64,000 bases of DNA from Flavobacterium potami (GCF_020026915.1 NZ_JAINUY010000005.1:1-64000); one strand, 5' to 3'; counted from the stretch's first letter, positions 44,794-55,455 are shown. A program made the numbers and translations. Notes: generated from the sequence alone by a model not told the origin.

Positions 44794-46914
44794 TTATTTT
44801 TTAGTACCATCAATCGGAAAATTTCTGGCACGCATCAACGCATCAGATTTTGGAGCTCTCCCTCTGAAATTTTCATAAGCTTTCTCCTGATCAATTGTAT
44901 TTCCAACACTGAAAACATTTTCATAAAGGCGTTTTGCTACTGCTTTATCATAAGGACCTTTTCCTTCTGTAAAAGCTTCCCAAGCATCAGCATTGATTAC
45001 ATCAGCCCATAAATAACTGTAATACCCTGCAGCATAACCATCTCCTGAAAAGATATGCCCAAACTGTGGAATTCTATGGCGCATTACAATTTCTGAAGGC
45101 ATGTGAAGCGCATCTAAAGTTTCTTTCTCAAATTTCTTTGGATCGATTTTTTCTGTAGCCAAATGCAATTTCATATCAACCAATGAACTCGAAATCGTTT
45201 CGACAGTAGAAAATCCTTCTCCAAAATTAGCTGCTCTTTCAATTCTTTCAACCAAAGCTTTTGGCAACGGTTCTCCTGTTTTGTAATGCAATGCGAATTT
45301 ATTCAAGACTTCAGGTGTTGCCAGCCAATGTTCCAATAATTGAGATGGGAATTCTACGTAATCACGAGCTACAGCAGTTCCTGCCAAACTAGGATATGTA
45401 ACATTAGAACACAATCCGTGAAGTGCGTGTCCAAACTCATGAAACAAAGTAGAAGCATCATCCCATGAAATCAAAATAGGTTCACCTGGAGCTCCTTTTA
45501 CAAAGTTACAGTTGTTAGACACAATCGTCAGGACATCTCCATCTAACCTTTGCTGATTACGATACGCATTCATCCACGCTCCAGAACGCTTTCCTGCACG
45601 CGCATAAGGATCAAAATACCACAACCCCACTGCTTTACCCGTCAATTTATTACTTACTTCCCAAACACGAACATCAGGATGATAAACCGGTACATTTGTT
45701 ACTTGTTTAAAATTTAAATTAAACAATTCACCTGCCACCCAAAACATCCCTTCTCTTAGTTTTTCAAGCTGCAAATAGGGTTTAACTTCATTTTGATCTA
45801 GGTCATATTTAGCCTTTCTAACTTTTTCAGCATAATAACGATAATCCCATGGCTGAATTTTAAACTTACCTCCTTCTGCATCTACAATCTTTTGCATTTC
45901 TGCTACGTCTTCATGCACTTTTTCAACTGCAGGCTCCCATACAGAAAGCATTAAGTCTAAAGTTTTCTGTGGATCTTTTGCCATTTTGTTTGATAAACTC
46001 CAATGAGCAAAAGTTGGAAAACCTAATAATTTTGCTTTTTGGGTTCTTAATTCCAAAATAGAAACTAAAGTTGAATTGTTATCATTAGCATTTCCATTAT
46101 CTCCACGTTTTACAAAAATATCAAATGCCTTTTCTCTTAAATCTCTTCGTGTCGAAAAAGTTAGAAATGGCTCAATTGAAGATCTTGTATTAGCAATACA
46201 TCCCAAAACATTGAGCTTTCTTTCTTTAGCCTCAGCAATAGCAGCATTTTTTACCTCTTCTGGCAGACCATCAAAGTCGTTTTCTGTTTTTAATTCTACA
46301 TATTGATCTTCTTCTTCCGCCAATAAGTTTTGACTGAAATGAGTAAACAGAGATGCCAATTCTTTATTTATAGAAGCCACTTTTTCTTTGTCTCCTTCAT
46401 TTAATTTTGCCCCCTGACGTACAAAATTTGTATAATACAACCAGATCAAACGCTGCTGTTCGCTGGTTAACTTCTTACTATCTTTAGAATTATAAAGTGT
46501 TTCGATTCTTGTAAATAGTTTTTTATTCTGATTTATTTTATCACTAAATTCAGAAAACTTAGGAGACATTTCTCTGTCGATAACGTTAAATTCAGGACTG
46601 CTTATGTTTGACCTGTAAATTCCATAAATAGCAGAAATTCGATCTATTGCTTTACCAGAACGTTCCAAAGCTGCAATTGTGTTATCAAAAGTTGGTGCTT
46701 TCGGATTATTGGCAATGACATCAATTTCGTTTAGCTTTTCCTGAATTGCAAATTCAATTGCTGGCTTAAATTGCGAAACCTTATACTCATTAAACGCTGG
46801 AACACCACCATAAGGTCCTTTCCATGGTTTAAGTAAAGGATTCTCTTTACCTGTTTGTGCACTGGCAGAAAATAGAGTTGTTCCCATGAGAAAAAATGTA
46901 ATTATTTTTTTCAT
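44794..46914 (-). CDS. M3-family zinc metallopeptidase (peptidyl-dipeptidase Dcp type), exported
   Basis: 706 aa with a signal peptide (ITFFLMGTTLFSASAQ). Zinc site HEFGHALHG near 490-498 (HExxH with the next Glu in the DYVEFPSQ segment about 27 residues on). The layout matches Dcp: long helical N-terminal half, then MRARNFPIDG at the end. Dcp removes C-terminal dipeptides and degrades peptides in the periplasm. Single gene, promoter at 46948-46974. Confidence 0.93.
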   Translation of the reverse strand: MKKIITFFLMGTTLFSASAQTGKENPLLKPWKGPYGGVPAFNEYKVSQFKPAIEFAIQEKLNEIDVIANNPKAPTFDNTIAALERSGKAIDRISAIYGIYRSNISSPEFNVIDREMSPKFSEFSDKINQNKKLFTRIETLYNSKDSKKLTSEQQRLIWLYYTNFVRQGAKLNEGDKEKVASINKELASLFTHFSQNLLAEEEDQYVELKTENDFDGLPEEVKNAAIAEAKERKLNVLGCIANTRSSIEPFLTFSTRRDLREKAFDIFVKRGDNGNANDNNSTLVSILELRTQKAKLLGFPTFAHWSLSNKMAKDPQKTLDLMLSVWEPAVEKVHEDVAEMQKIVDAEGGKFKIQPWDYRYYAEKVRKAKYDLDQNEVKPYLQLEKLREGMFWVAGELFNLNFKQVTNVPVYHPDVRVWEVSNKLTGKAVGLWYFDPYARAGKRSGAWMNAYRNQQRLDGDVLTIVSNNCNFVKGAPGEPILISWDDASTLFHEFGHALHGLCSNVTYPSLAGTAVARDYVEFPSQLLEHWLATPEVLNKFALHYKTGEPLPKALVERIERAANFGEGFSTVETISSSLVDMKLHLATEKIDPKKFEKETLDALHMPSEIVMRHRIPQFGHIFSGDGYAAGYYSYLWADVINADAWEAFTEGKGPYDKAVAKRLYENVFSVGNTIDQEKAYENFRGRAPKSDALMRARNFPIDGTKK

Positions 46915-46947
46915 TATTATTAAAGTAAATTAAATATGTTATTGTTT

Positions 46948-46974
46948 CAAATGTAACCAAAAACATCAATACAA
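46948..46974 (-). promoter_or_regulatory. Promoter of the M3 peptidase gene
   Basis: Minus strand: TTG (46974-46972), 16 bp, TACATTTG (46955-46948; full match). Confidence 0.5.
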
Positions 46975-47013
46975 TAGAAATTTTAACTTTCAGATCGTCT
47001 TTAAAAAAGCTAT

Positions 47014-47041
47014 TTTGATTTAAAGAAATAGTTTATTTTTG
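47014..47041 (+). promoter_or_regulatory. Promoter of the queuosine-precursor transporter operon
   Basis: TTTG (47014-47017), 16 bp, TATTTTTG (47034-47041). The -7 box covers the upstream TTG start at 47039, so the ATG at 47063 is the start. Confidence 0.5.
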
Positions 47042-47062
47042 AAACATCAATATCCAAAACAT

Positions 47063-47740
47063 ATGTTTAAAACCAGAAAAGAAATTGTTTTTGTAATTCT
47101 TGCAGGAATATTTATAACCAATGCCGTTGTGGCTGAACTTATTGGGGGAAAATTAATCCAAATTGGGCCTTTTGTAATGAGTATAGGAATTCTGCCTTGG
47201 CCAATTGTTTTTCTGACTACAGATTTAATTAATGAATATTTTGGAGAAAAAGGCGTCAAAAAACTTTCTTTTATAACCGCCTGCCTAATAGCATATGCTT
47301 TTATCATTCTCTTTATGGCGATTACCATTCCTGCCGCAAAAGGAATTAGTCCCGTAAATGACGATCAATTTCAGGCTGTTTTCGGGCAAAGTATGTGGAT
47401 TATAATTGGAAGCTTAATTGCTTTTATGGCCTCACAACTTATTGATGTTTGGATGTTTTGTTTTTTTAAGAATAGAACCGGTGAAAAAAAAATATGGCTT
47501 AGAACAACAGGTTCTACAGTAGTATCACAATTATTTGATTCGTTTATTGTTTTAGGAATTGCATTCTGGCTTCCGGGAAAAATTGATTTCGACACTTTTA
47601 TTTCTTCAGGATTAATCGGGTATGTTTTCAAACTTTCTATTGCAATTTTATTGACACCTGCAATTTACCTAGGACACCATTTAATTAAAAAATATTTGGA
47701 AAAAGACAATCTCCCAAAGAAAGAAGATTTACAAGAATGA
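47063..47740 (+). CDS. yhhQ: Queuosine precursor transporter, YhhQ/VUT family
   Basis: 225 aa from ATG 47063 (MFKTRKEIVFVIL). Six hydrophobic helices. Family features: ITNAVVAELIGGKL, LPWPIVFLTTDLINEYFG, and SQLIDVWMFCFFKNRTG, then TVVSQLFDSFIVLGIAFW. The family imports preQ0/preQ1 or queuine for tRNA modification in some bacteria. It fits with queG in the same window. Its stop overlaps the next gene by 4 bp (ATGA). Confidence 0.9.
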   Translation: MFKTRKEIVFVILAGIFITNAVVAELIGGKLIQIGPFVMSIGILPWPIVFLTTDLINEYFGEKGVKKLSFITACLIAYAFIILFMAITIPAAKGISPVNDDQFQAVFGQSMWIIIGSLIAFMASQLIDVWMFCFFKNRTGEKKIWLRTTGSTVVSQLFDSFIVLGIAFWLPGKIDFDTFISSGLIGYVFKLSIAILLTPAIYLGHHLIKKYLEKDNLPKKEDLQE

Positions 47741-48363
47741 AAAATTACAAATTGTACTTTTTAGTAGTTGTTGCAACTTGTTTAATGAGTTGCTCGAAAA
47801 ATGCTAAAAAACAAATATTAGAAGTCACTGACAAGATTTCAAACCAAATAGAAAAAATTTCGGAAAGTACCGTTGAAACTGTAAAAGAATACAAAAACAC
47901 AATTGTAAAAAAAATTACGCCAAGCGAAATCTCCTCCGAAAACAACGAAATTGTACATGATAGTATTGTAGAATCAAAAATCGAAAACGAAAAGTTCTTA
48001 GGAATTACCTATTTCAAAAAATTTATTGCAGAATGTAAAACTGGTGAAATAATTACTCAAAAAGAACTTATTGAAGACCATAACATTCCTGCCGATGGAA
48101 TAAAACTAATAAAAAGCATTACTAAAACCGCTGAAGATGAAATTGAAATAAAATGGAAATCAACTTGGTTTATTGAGCGAATTTCTGACGCAAAATTCAC
48201 TGATGCTAAAATAAAATTCAAATTTGAAGCCGATAGAATGTATACTTCGGGACAAGCTATCGGAATCAAATACAAAAAGAAAATTTACACAGACCTAATC
48301 ATAATTGGAACAAAAGCTTATATACCGAGCGTCAAAGGTTATCACTGGAAAATTGGGAAATAA
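47737..48363 (+). CDS. Hypothetical lipoprotein
   Basis: 208 aa with a lipobox (CLMSC, Cys19) after a short hydrophobic helix. Residues 25-65 look like an amphipathic coiled coil rich in Lys, Glu, Ser and Val. The rest is beta-rich, with one lone Cys (EC in IAECKTGEI). Not recognised. It overlaps yhhQ by 4 bp and tag by 1 bp, so it is cotranscribed and coupled with both, but the context does not suggest a function. Confidence 0.72.
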   Translation: MKNYKLYFLVVVATCLMSCSKNAKKQILEVTDKISNQIEKISESTVETVKEYKNTIVKKITPSEISSENNEIVHDSIVESKIENEKFLGITYFKKFIAECKTGEIITQKELIEDHNIPADGIKLIKSITKTAEDEIEIKWKSTWFIERISDAKFTDAKIKFKFEADRMYTSGQAIGIKYKKKIYTDLIIIGTKAYIPSVKGYHWKIGK

Positions 48364-48923
48364 TGGAACAAATAAGATGTGGCTGGTGCTCTTCCAGCGA
48401 TTTATATAAAAAATACCATGACGAAGAATGGGGAACTCCTGTCTACGATGATCCCACTATTTTTGAGTTTTTAATTCTAGAAACTTTTCAAGCTGGTTTA
48501 AGCTGGATTACCATTTTAAACAAAAGAGAGAATTTCAAAAAAGCTTTTGACAATTTTGATTATAAAAAAATAGCTAATTATTCAGAAACCAAAATCGAAG
48601 AATTAATGCAAAACACAGGTATTGTTCGAAATGGATTAAAGATTAAATCTGCTGTCTCAAACGCTCAGGCTTTTATCAAAATTCAAGAGGAATTTGGAAC
48701 TTTCTCAGAATATATTTGGAAATTTGTGGATGGAAAACCTATTGATAACAATCCAAAAACTTTAAAAGATGTTCCAGCTACAACTCCAATTTCAGACGCT
48801 ATTAGCAAAGATCTAAAAAAAAGAGGTTTCAAATTCGTAGGTTCAACTGTTATCTACGCACACATGCAAGCCACCGGAATGGTCAATGATCATGTGGAAG
48901 ATTGCTGGACGAGAAAAAAATAA
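48363..48923 (+). CDS. tag: DNA-3-methyladenine glycosylase I
   Basis: Base-excision repair glycosylase that removes 3-methyladenine. 186 aa, normal. Zinc-snap ligands C6 (RCGWC), H19 (YHDEEWG), H177 and C181 (NDHVEDCW), all present. Substrate-pocket segment FEFLILETFQAGLSWITIL is intact. It starts on the stop of the lipoprotein gene (TAATG). A heptamer hairpin with a T run follows. Confidence 0.95.
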   Translation: MEQIRCGWCSSSDLYKKYHDEEWGTPVYDDPTIFEFLILETFQAGLSWITILNKRENFKKAFDNFDYKKIANYSETKIEELMQNTGIVRNGLKIKSAVSNAQAFIKIQEEFGTFSEYIWKFVDGKPIDNNPKTLKDVPATTPISDAISKDLKKRGFKFVGSTVIYAHMQATGMVNDHVEDCWTRKK

Positions 48924-48929
48924 AAGTTT

Positions 48930-49024
48930 GTTTCAGGTTTCAGGTTTCAGGTTATGTTACAACCGCAATAGGAACGAAAAATTCACCTACCAACAACTTG
49001 AAACCTGAAACTTGAAACTTTTTT
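48930..49024 (+). repeat. GTTTCAG heptamer inverted repeat, likely terminator
   Basis: Left arm GTTTCAG three times plus GTT (48930-48953); right arm 48995-49018 is its reverse complement with two differences that become G-U pairs in RNA. Six T follow at 49019-49024, so the 24-bp hairpin looks like a terminator for tag. Another array of the same unit is at 49535-49556. Confidence 0.8.
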
Positions 49025-49046
49025 AAACTCTCAAACAAAAATTTAT

Positions 49047-49054
49047 TACATTTG
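49047..49054 (+). promoter_or_regulatory. -7 element of the thiamine operon
   Basis: TACATTTG, full match, 12 bp before the conserved riboswitch start. No good -33 box. Confidence 0.6.
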
Positions 49055-49059
49055 CTTCA

Positions 49060-49141
49060 CACTTTAGGGGTGTCTACAAACTTGTAGGCTGAGATTTTAC
49101 CCTCTGAACCTGATCTAGTTCATACTAGCGTAGGGAAAAGT
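49060..49141 (+). promoter_or_regulatory. TPP riboswitch (THI element)
   Basis: Aptamer core is clear: AGGGGTG at 49066-49072, a small CTACA/TGTAG hairpin, CTGAGAT at 49089-49095, ACCCTCTGAACCTGATCTAG, then the closing CGTAGGGAA. It precedes thiS. Its ligand is thiamine pyrophosphate, which shuts the operon off. Confidence 0.95.
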
Positions 49142-49172
49142 AAGATGACTTCTGCGCGCATTTCTATGCGTT

Positions 49173-49223
49173 CTTGTAGCCATTCCTAAGGTGTATCTAT
49201 ACACTAAACTTAACAAGGAATGG
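49173..49223 (+). promoter_or_regulatory. Riboswitch expression platform hiding the thiS start codon
   Basis: CCATTCCT (49180-49187) is an exact complement of AGGAATGG (49216-49223), which includes the thiS ATG at 49220. An inner GTGTA/TACAC stem brings the two together. This points to control of translation rather than of termination. Confidence 0.6.
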
Positions 49224-49426
49224 AACTAAAAATCAATCAACAAACCAAAAATTTCAATGCTGAATCGCTAAGCGTTCAATCATTGCTCGATCTCGAAATT
49301 CCGCACAAACAAAACGGAATCGCCGTTGCTGTCAACAATACCGTTGTTCCAAAAACCAAATGGAACGAATTTTTCGTAAGCGAAACTGACGATATTTTGA
49401 TTATTTCTGCTACGCAAGGCGGATAA
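49220..49426 (+). CDS. thiS: Sulfur carrier protein ThiS
   Basis: 68 aa ubiquitin-like protein that carries thiocarboxylate sulfur for the thiazole ring. Ends with the essential Gly-Gly (SATQGG). Start codon is in the riboswitch switching stem. First gene of the operon; ThiF, ThiG and ThiH follow further on. Confidence 0.93.
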   Translation: MELKINQQTKNFNAESLSVQSLLDLEIPHKQNGIAVAVNNTVVPKTKWNEFFVSETDDILIISATQGG

Positions 49427-49431
49427 TTTAC

Positions 49432-51386
<1,955 letters not shown>

Positions 51387-51416
51387 AAAATAGAGGAAAG
51401 AAGCAAGAAGAAAGAT

Positions 51417-52025
51417 ATGATTTTGATTACGAATCCTTTTTTTGTTGAAGATGAAATAGACATACTTCATTCTTTATTGGAAGTAGGATTGTCTTTGCTT
51501 CATATTCGGAAACCTTATTTTTCGGAGTTGGAAATGGCGCAGTTTATTCATCAGATAAAATTAGAATTCCGAACTAATTTGGTTTTGCATAATCATCATC
51601 ATTTAGCGGAAGATTTTGCTATTGAAAGATTTCATTTTTCAGAAAAGGAAAGAAAAAGTCTGAATGATTTTCCTGCAAGGTTTTCAAAACCTTGTAGGTC
51701 TAAATCAACATCAACACATTCAATTGAAGATTTTAATTTGCTTGAAAATTTTGATTATGCTTTTCTAAGTCCCGTTTTTAAAAGTATTTCTAAAGAAAAT
51801 TATTTTCCTGAAAAAGATCTTTTCAACGAAATAAAATCAAGAACGAATCACAAAACAAAAATGGTCGCTTTGGGTGGAATTGATTCCCAAAACATTCAAA
51901 AAGTCTTAGAAAATGGCTTTGACGATGTTGCGCTTTTAGGAAGTATTTGGAAGAATGAAAATCCATTAAAACAATTTAAATTATGTCAACAAATCGTCCT
52001 TTCGTACTCACCATCGCAGGTTTAG
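51417..52025 (+). CDS. ThiE/TenI-like protein, probably not a thiamine phosphate synthase
   Basis: 202 aa TIM barrel similar to ThiE. Compared with ThiE the Arg (HIRKPYF) and Lys (PVFKSISK) remain, but the Mg-binding Asp pair is replaced (VLHNHHHLA where the norm is VNDDLHLA) and DGVHLG reads RFHFSE. It is therefore more like TenI, the aminase/tautomerase relative. Residues 86-94 are encoded by a dispersed palindrome (51672-51698). It overlaps thiD by 43 bp. Role in the pathway, perhaps aromatising the thiazole product, is inference. Confidence 0.82.
   Translation: MILITNPFFVEDEIDILHSLLEVGLSLLHIRKPYFSELEMAQFIHQIKLEFRTNLVLHNHHHLAEDFAIERFHFSEKERKSLNDFPARFSKPCRSKSTSTHSIEDFNLLENFDYAFLSPVFKSISKENYFPEKDLFNEIKSRTNHKTKMVALGGIDSQNIQKVLENGFDDVALLGSIWKNENPLKQFKLCQQIVLSYSPSQV
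51672..51698. repeat. Palindrome inside the ThiE-like coding sequence
   Basis: CCTGCAAGGTTTT, C, AAAACCTTGTAGG: 13-bp arms with one mismatch. Translated in frame as PARFSKPCR in a variable part of the protein. Confidence 0.8.
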
Positions 52026-52735
52026 ATCCTTCTGGCGGAGCTGGAATTTTGGCTGATATCAAAACCTTTGAACAGCACAAGGTAAATGGTTTTGCTGTTT
52101 CGACAGCAAATACAATTCAAACTGAAAATCAATTTTATGAAATCCAGTGGACAGATTTGAGTTTTGTTATCCGTTCTATTGAAACGTTGTTTTTAAATTA
52201 CAAAATCAGCGTAGTGAAAATCGGAATCCTTTCTTCTTTGTATGATTTAAGTCGAATTGTATCAACAGTAAGATTGCTTTCTCCTTCCACGAAAATTGTT
52301 TGGGATCCAGTTTTAAAATCGACTACAAAATTTGAATTTATGAATATTAAAGATTATTTGGATTTAAATAAAATCGTATCAAAAATCGACTTGATTACTC
52401 CTAATTATCATGAAATCGAAATTCTATTTCCGGGTTTTATTTCGAAAAAAAACTGCATAGAAAAAGAAATTCCAACCACTATTCTTTTAAAAGGCGGACA
52501 TAATGAAACTGCGCCTGGAACGGATCTTTTATTCCTAAAAAACGAAATCTTAGAACTAGTTCCATTACAAAAAAAATGTTTTGAAAAACATGGTTCTGGC
52601 TGCGTACTTTCTTCTGCAATTGCCTCCAATTTAGCGTTAAATCAGACGCTAAAAGAAGCTTGTAAAAATGCTAAAATCTATATCGAAAATTACCTGAGTT
52701 CAACACCAACTTTAATCGGATATCACTATGTATAG
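51983..52735 (+). CDS. thiD: HMP/HMP-phosphate kinase ThiD
   Basis: Phosphorylates hydroxymethylpyrimidine phosphate to the pyrophosphate. 250 aa ribokinase-fold protein: LTIAGLDPSGGAGILADIKTF at the start (GxDxSGGAG motif), VWDPVLKST, LITPNYHE and the anion-hole GSGCVLSSAIA. Starts inside the preceding gene (43 bp overlap) and overlaps thiE by 8 bp, which suggests translational coupling throughout. Confidence 0.94.
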   Translation: MSTNRPFVLTIAGLDPSGGAGILADIKTFEQHKVNGFAVSTANTIQTENQFYEIQWTDLSFVIRSIETLFLNYKISVVKIGILSSLYDLSRIVSTVRLLSPSTKIVWDPVLKSTTKFEFMNIKDYLDLNKIVSKIDLITPNYHEIEILFPGFISKKNCIEKEIPTTILLKGGHNETAPGTDLLFLKNEILELVPLQKKCFEKHGSGCVLSSAIASNLALNQTLKEACKNAKIYIENYLSSTPTLIGYHYV

Positions 52736-53366
52736 CAAACTTCAATATATCTCGCAGGGCGAAACCACCGAAAAACAATTGTATAATATTCATCAAGCGC
52801 TCGACGCAGGTTGTAATTGGGTCCAAATGCGTTTTAAAAACCAGACACAAAAAGATGCCTTTACTTTAGCAGAAGCGGTAAAACCTTTATGCGAAAAATA
52901 CATTGCCAATTTTATTGTAAACGACGATTTACATCTTACTAAAGAGATCGATGCTGACGGCGTTCATTTAGGTCTGACTGATACAAAAATTGAAGAAGCA
53001 AGAGCTTTTTTAGGAACTTCAAAAGTCATTGGAGGAACTGCCAATACTTTTGAAGATATCGAAAATCATGTCAAAAATGGATGTGATTATATTGGTTTAG
53101 GACCTTTTCGCTTTACTGCTACGAAAAAAAAACTAAGTCCGATTTTAGGATTATCAGGTTATTTTGATATTCTCCAAAAACTGAAAAAAAATAAAATCGA
53201 AATTCCGGTTTATGCTATTGGAGGCATCACTTTAAGAGATGTGAGTCCGTTAATGGAGACTGGAATTCACGGAATTGCCGTTTCTGGAATTATTACCGAA
53301 AGTGAGGAGAAAGAAAATTTGATTCAACAATTAAACGAAAAATTATATGCAAACATCATTGTTTAA
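52728..53366 (+). CDS. thiE: Thiamine phosphate synthase ThiE
   Basis: Joins HMP-PP and thiazole phosphate to thiamine phosphate. 212 aa TIM barrel with complete active site: [15 protein letters not shown] (Asp pair for Mg), [29 protein letters not shown] and AIGGIT. It is thus the functional member next to its degenerate relative at 51417-52025. Overlaps thiD by 8 bp and thiG by 20 bp. Confidence 0.95.
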   Translation: MYSKLQYISQGETTEKQLYNIHQALDAGCNWVQMRFKNQTQKDAFTLAEAVKPLCEKYIANFIVNDDLHLTKEIDADGVHLGLTDTKIEEARAFLGTSKVIGGTANTFEDIENHVKNGCDYIGLGPFRFTATKKKLSPILGLSGYFDILQKLKKNKIEIPVYAIGGITLRDVSPLMETGIHGIAVSGIITESEEKENLIQQLNEKLYANIIV

Positions 53367-54123
53367 TATCGGAGATAAAACCTTTAAATCTCGTTTATTT
53401 TTGGGAACGGGAAAATTTGGTTCAAACGAAGAAATGGAACAGGCGATTTTAGCTTCAGAAAGCGAATTGGTAACCGTTGCCTTAAAACGCATTGATTTAG
53501 AAACGGATACCGATGCTATTTTATCGCATTTAAAACATCCTAATATCAACTTATTACCAAATACGTCTGGAGCGCGAAATGCCAAAGAAGCTGTTTTTGC
53601 TGCACAATTAGCTCGCGAAGCATTAGAAACAAATTGGGTAAAACTAGAAATTCATCCTGACCCGAAATATTTAATGCCCGATCCAATTGAAACTTTAAAA
53701 GCAACTGAAGAGCTGGCAAAATTGGGGTTTATTGTTTTGCCATACATTCACACCGATCCTGTTTTGTGCAAACATTTAGAAAGTGCTGGAACTTCTGCTG
53801 TAATGCCTTTGGGTTCGCCAATTGGAAGTAATAAAGGTTTAAAAACAATTGATTTCTTAGAAATTATAATCGAACAAAGTACGGTTCCCGTTATTGTTGA
53901 TGCCGGAATTGGCGCTCCTTCTGACGCTGCAAAAGCAATGGAAATTGGCGCCGATGCTGTTTTGGTAAATACTGCAATTGCTGTTGCTGGAAATCCAAGT
54001 TTAATGGCTGAGGCTTTTAAAGAAGCTGTAATTGCAGGAAGAAAGGCTTTTGAGGCTAAAGTTGCAAATCAGCAAAATTATGCTTCGGCTTCTAGTCCTT
54101 TGACTTCTTTTCTTTATGAATAA
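53347..54123 (+). CDS. thiG: Thiazole synthase ThiG
   Basis: Builds the thiazole ring from DXP, dehydroglycine and ThiS thiocarboxylate. 258 aa. Signature segments: [14 protein letters not shown] near the start, [41 protein letters not shown] (Lys for the DXP imine lies in this region), [11 protein letters not shown] and [18 protein letters not shown]. Overlaps thiE by 20 bp; 180 bp with an inverted repeat separate it from thiH. Confidence 0.96.
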   Translation: MQTSLFNIGDKTFKSRLFLGTGKFGSNEEMEQAILASESELVTVALKRIDLETDTDAILSHLKHPNINLLPNTSGARNAKEAVFAAQLAREALETNWVKLEIHPDPKYLMPDPIETLKATEELAKLGFIVLPYIHTDPVLCKHLESAGTSAVMPLGSPIGSNKGLKTIDFLEIIIEQSTVPVIVDAGIGAPSDAAKAMEIGADAVLVNTAIAVAGNPSLMAEAFKEAVIAGRKAFEAKVANQQNYASASSPLTSFLYE

Positions 54124-54159
54124 TTTTTTTTTGTAACGCAAAGTTCGCAGAGTTTTTTC

Positions 54160-54264
54160 GCAAAGTTCGCTAAGCTTTGTGAGCTTTATTATTAATAATA
54201 AGAACGCAGAGCTTTGCGGACTTTAAAGCCAAACAAAAACAACACAAAGCTTAGCGAACTTTGC
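54160..54264. repeat. 22-bp inverted repeat between thiG and thiH
   Basis: Arms GCAAAGTTCGCTAAGCTTTG plus TG (54160-54181) and exact reverse complement (54243-54264). Partial copies of the unit (CGCAAAGTTCGCAGAG, GCGCACTTTGCGG) extend the element to about 54137-54290. Confidence 0.85.
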
Positions 54265-54303
54265 GTATTCTTAGCGCACTTTGCGGTAAAAAAACAAATC
54301 CAC

Positions 54304-55455
54304 ATGAATACTTTTAAATCTATTTTCGAGCAATACAATTGGGATAAAATCCAATCCAGAATATACAAAACCACATCAAAAGATGTCGAACGAACTTTAG
54401 CTAAAACCAAGTACAATCTCGATGATTTTTTGATCTTGATCTCTCCTATTGCGCAAAATTATTTAGAGCAAATGGCACAGAAATGCCACGAAATCACCAA
54501 GAAACGTTTCGGAAAAACCATTCAAATGTACGCTCCACTCTATTTGAGCAACGAATGCCAAAATATATGCACCTATTGCGGATTTAGTTTAGACAATAAA
54601 ATCAAAAGAAAAACCCTGACTGATGCTGAAATAAAACTCGAAATCGAAGCTTTAAAAAAAAACGGTTTCGATCATGTTTTATTGGTTACTGGCGAAGCAA
54701 ATTATACCGTAAACATCAATTATTTTCTGAATGCAATCAATTTAATCGAAGAAGATTTTTCGATTATTTCTGTTGAAGTACAGCCACTCTCTACAGAAGA
54801 TTATGAGCGTTTGCATGATGCAGGAGTGTATTCGGTTTTGGTTTATCAAGAAACATATCATCAGGAAGTTTACAAAAAATATCATACCAAAGGCAAAAAA
54901 TCCAACTTCGATTATCGATTGGAAACTCCTGACCGAATTGGAACTGCTGGAATTCATAAAATTGGCCTAGGCGTTTTATTAGGTTTAGAAGATTGGCGTA
55001 CGGATAGTTTTTTCAACGCTTTACATTTAGATTATTTGCAGAAGAAATATTGGCAGACTAAATATTCGGTTTCTTTTCCTCGTCTTCGTCCCGCTGAAGG
55101 CATTATCGAACCGAACTTTATTATGGATGATAAAGATTTGACTCAATTGATTTGCGCTTACCGATTATGGAATGAAGATCTGGAAATTTCAATTTCAACA
55201 CGTGAAAACGAAAAATTCAGAAACAATATTATTCCGATTGGAGTGACAAGTATGAGTGCCGGTTCTAAAACCAATCCAGGCGGCTATGTGGTCGATCCGC
55301 AGTCTTTGGAACAATTTGAAATCAGCGATGAGCGTTCGGCTGAAGAAATTTCAAAAATCATAAAAAATGCAGGTTATGAACCCGTTTGGAAAGACTGGGA
55401 CAAATCATTTAGTCATAAAGTTGGAAAGTCTAAAGTCATAAAGTCTTTTACTTAG
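54304..55455 (+). CDS. thiH: 2-iminoacetate synthase ThiH (radical SAM)
   Basis: Cleaves tyrosine to dehydroglycine for ThiG. 383 aa from ATG 54304 (MNTFKSIFEQYNW); the longer frame up to 54214 only translates the repeat. 4Fe-4S site C85-x3-C89-x2-C92 (CQNICTYCGFS), VTGEANYTVNI, TSMSAGSKTNPGGY. The last dozen residues (KVGKSKVIKSFT) are encoded by AAAGTC-type heptamers that form one arm of the repeat at 55412-55523, so the C-terminus appears partly repeat-derived. Confidence 0.95.
   Translation: MNTFKSIFEQYNWDKIQSRIYKTTSKDVERTLAKTKYNLDDFLILISPIAQNYLEQMAQKCHEITKKRFGKTIQMYAPLYLSNECQNICTYCGFSLDNKIKRKTLTDAEIKLEIEALKKNGFDHVLLVTGEANYTVNINYFLNAINLIEEDFSIISVEVQPLSTEDYERLHDAGVYSVLVYQETYHQEVYKKYHTKGKKSNFDYRLETPDRIGTAGIHKIGLGVLLGLEDWRTDSFFNALHLDYLQKKYWQTKYSVSFPRLRPAEGIIEPNFIMDDKDLTQLICAYRLWNEDLEISISTRENEKFRNNIIPIGVTSMSAGSKTNPGGYVVDPQSLEQFEISDERSAEEISKIIKNAGYEPVWKDWDKSFSHKVGKSKVIKSFT

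Noticed and set aside
47039..47062. TTG start for the queuosine-precursor transporter
   Set aside because: It lies in a consensus -7 element; the ATG at 47063 leads straight into the conserved protein.
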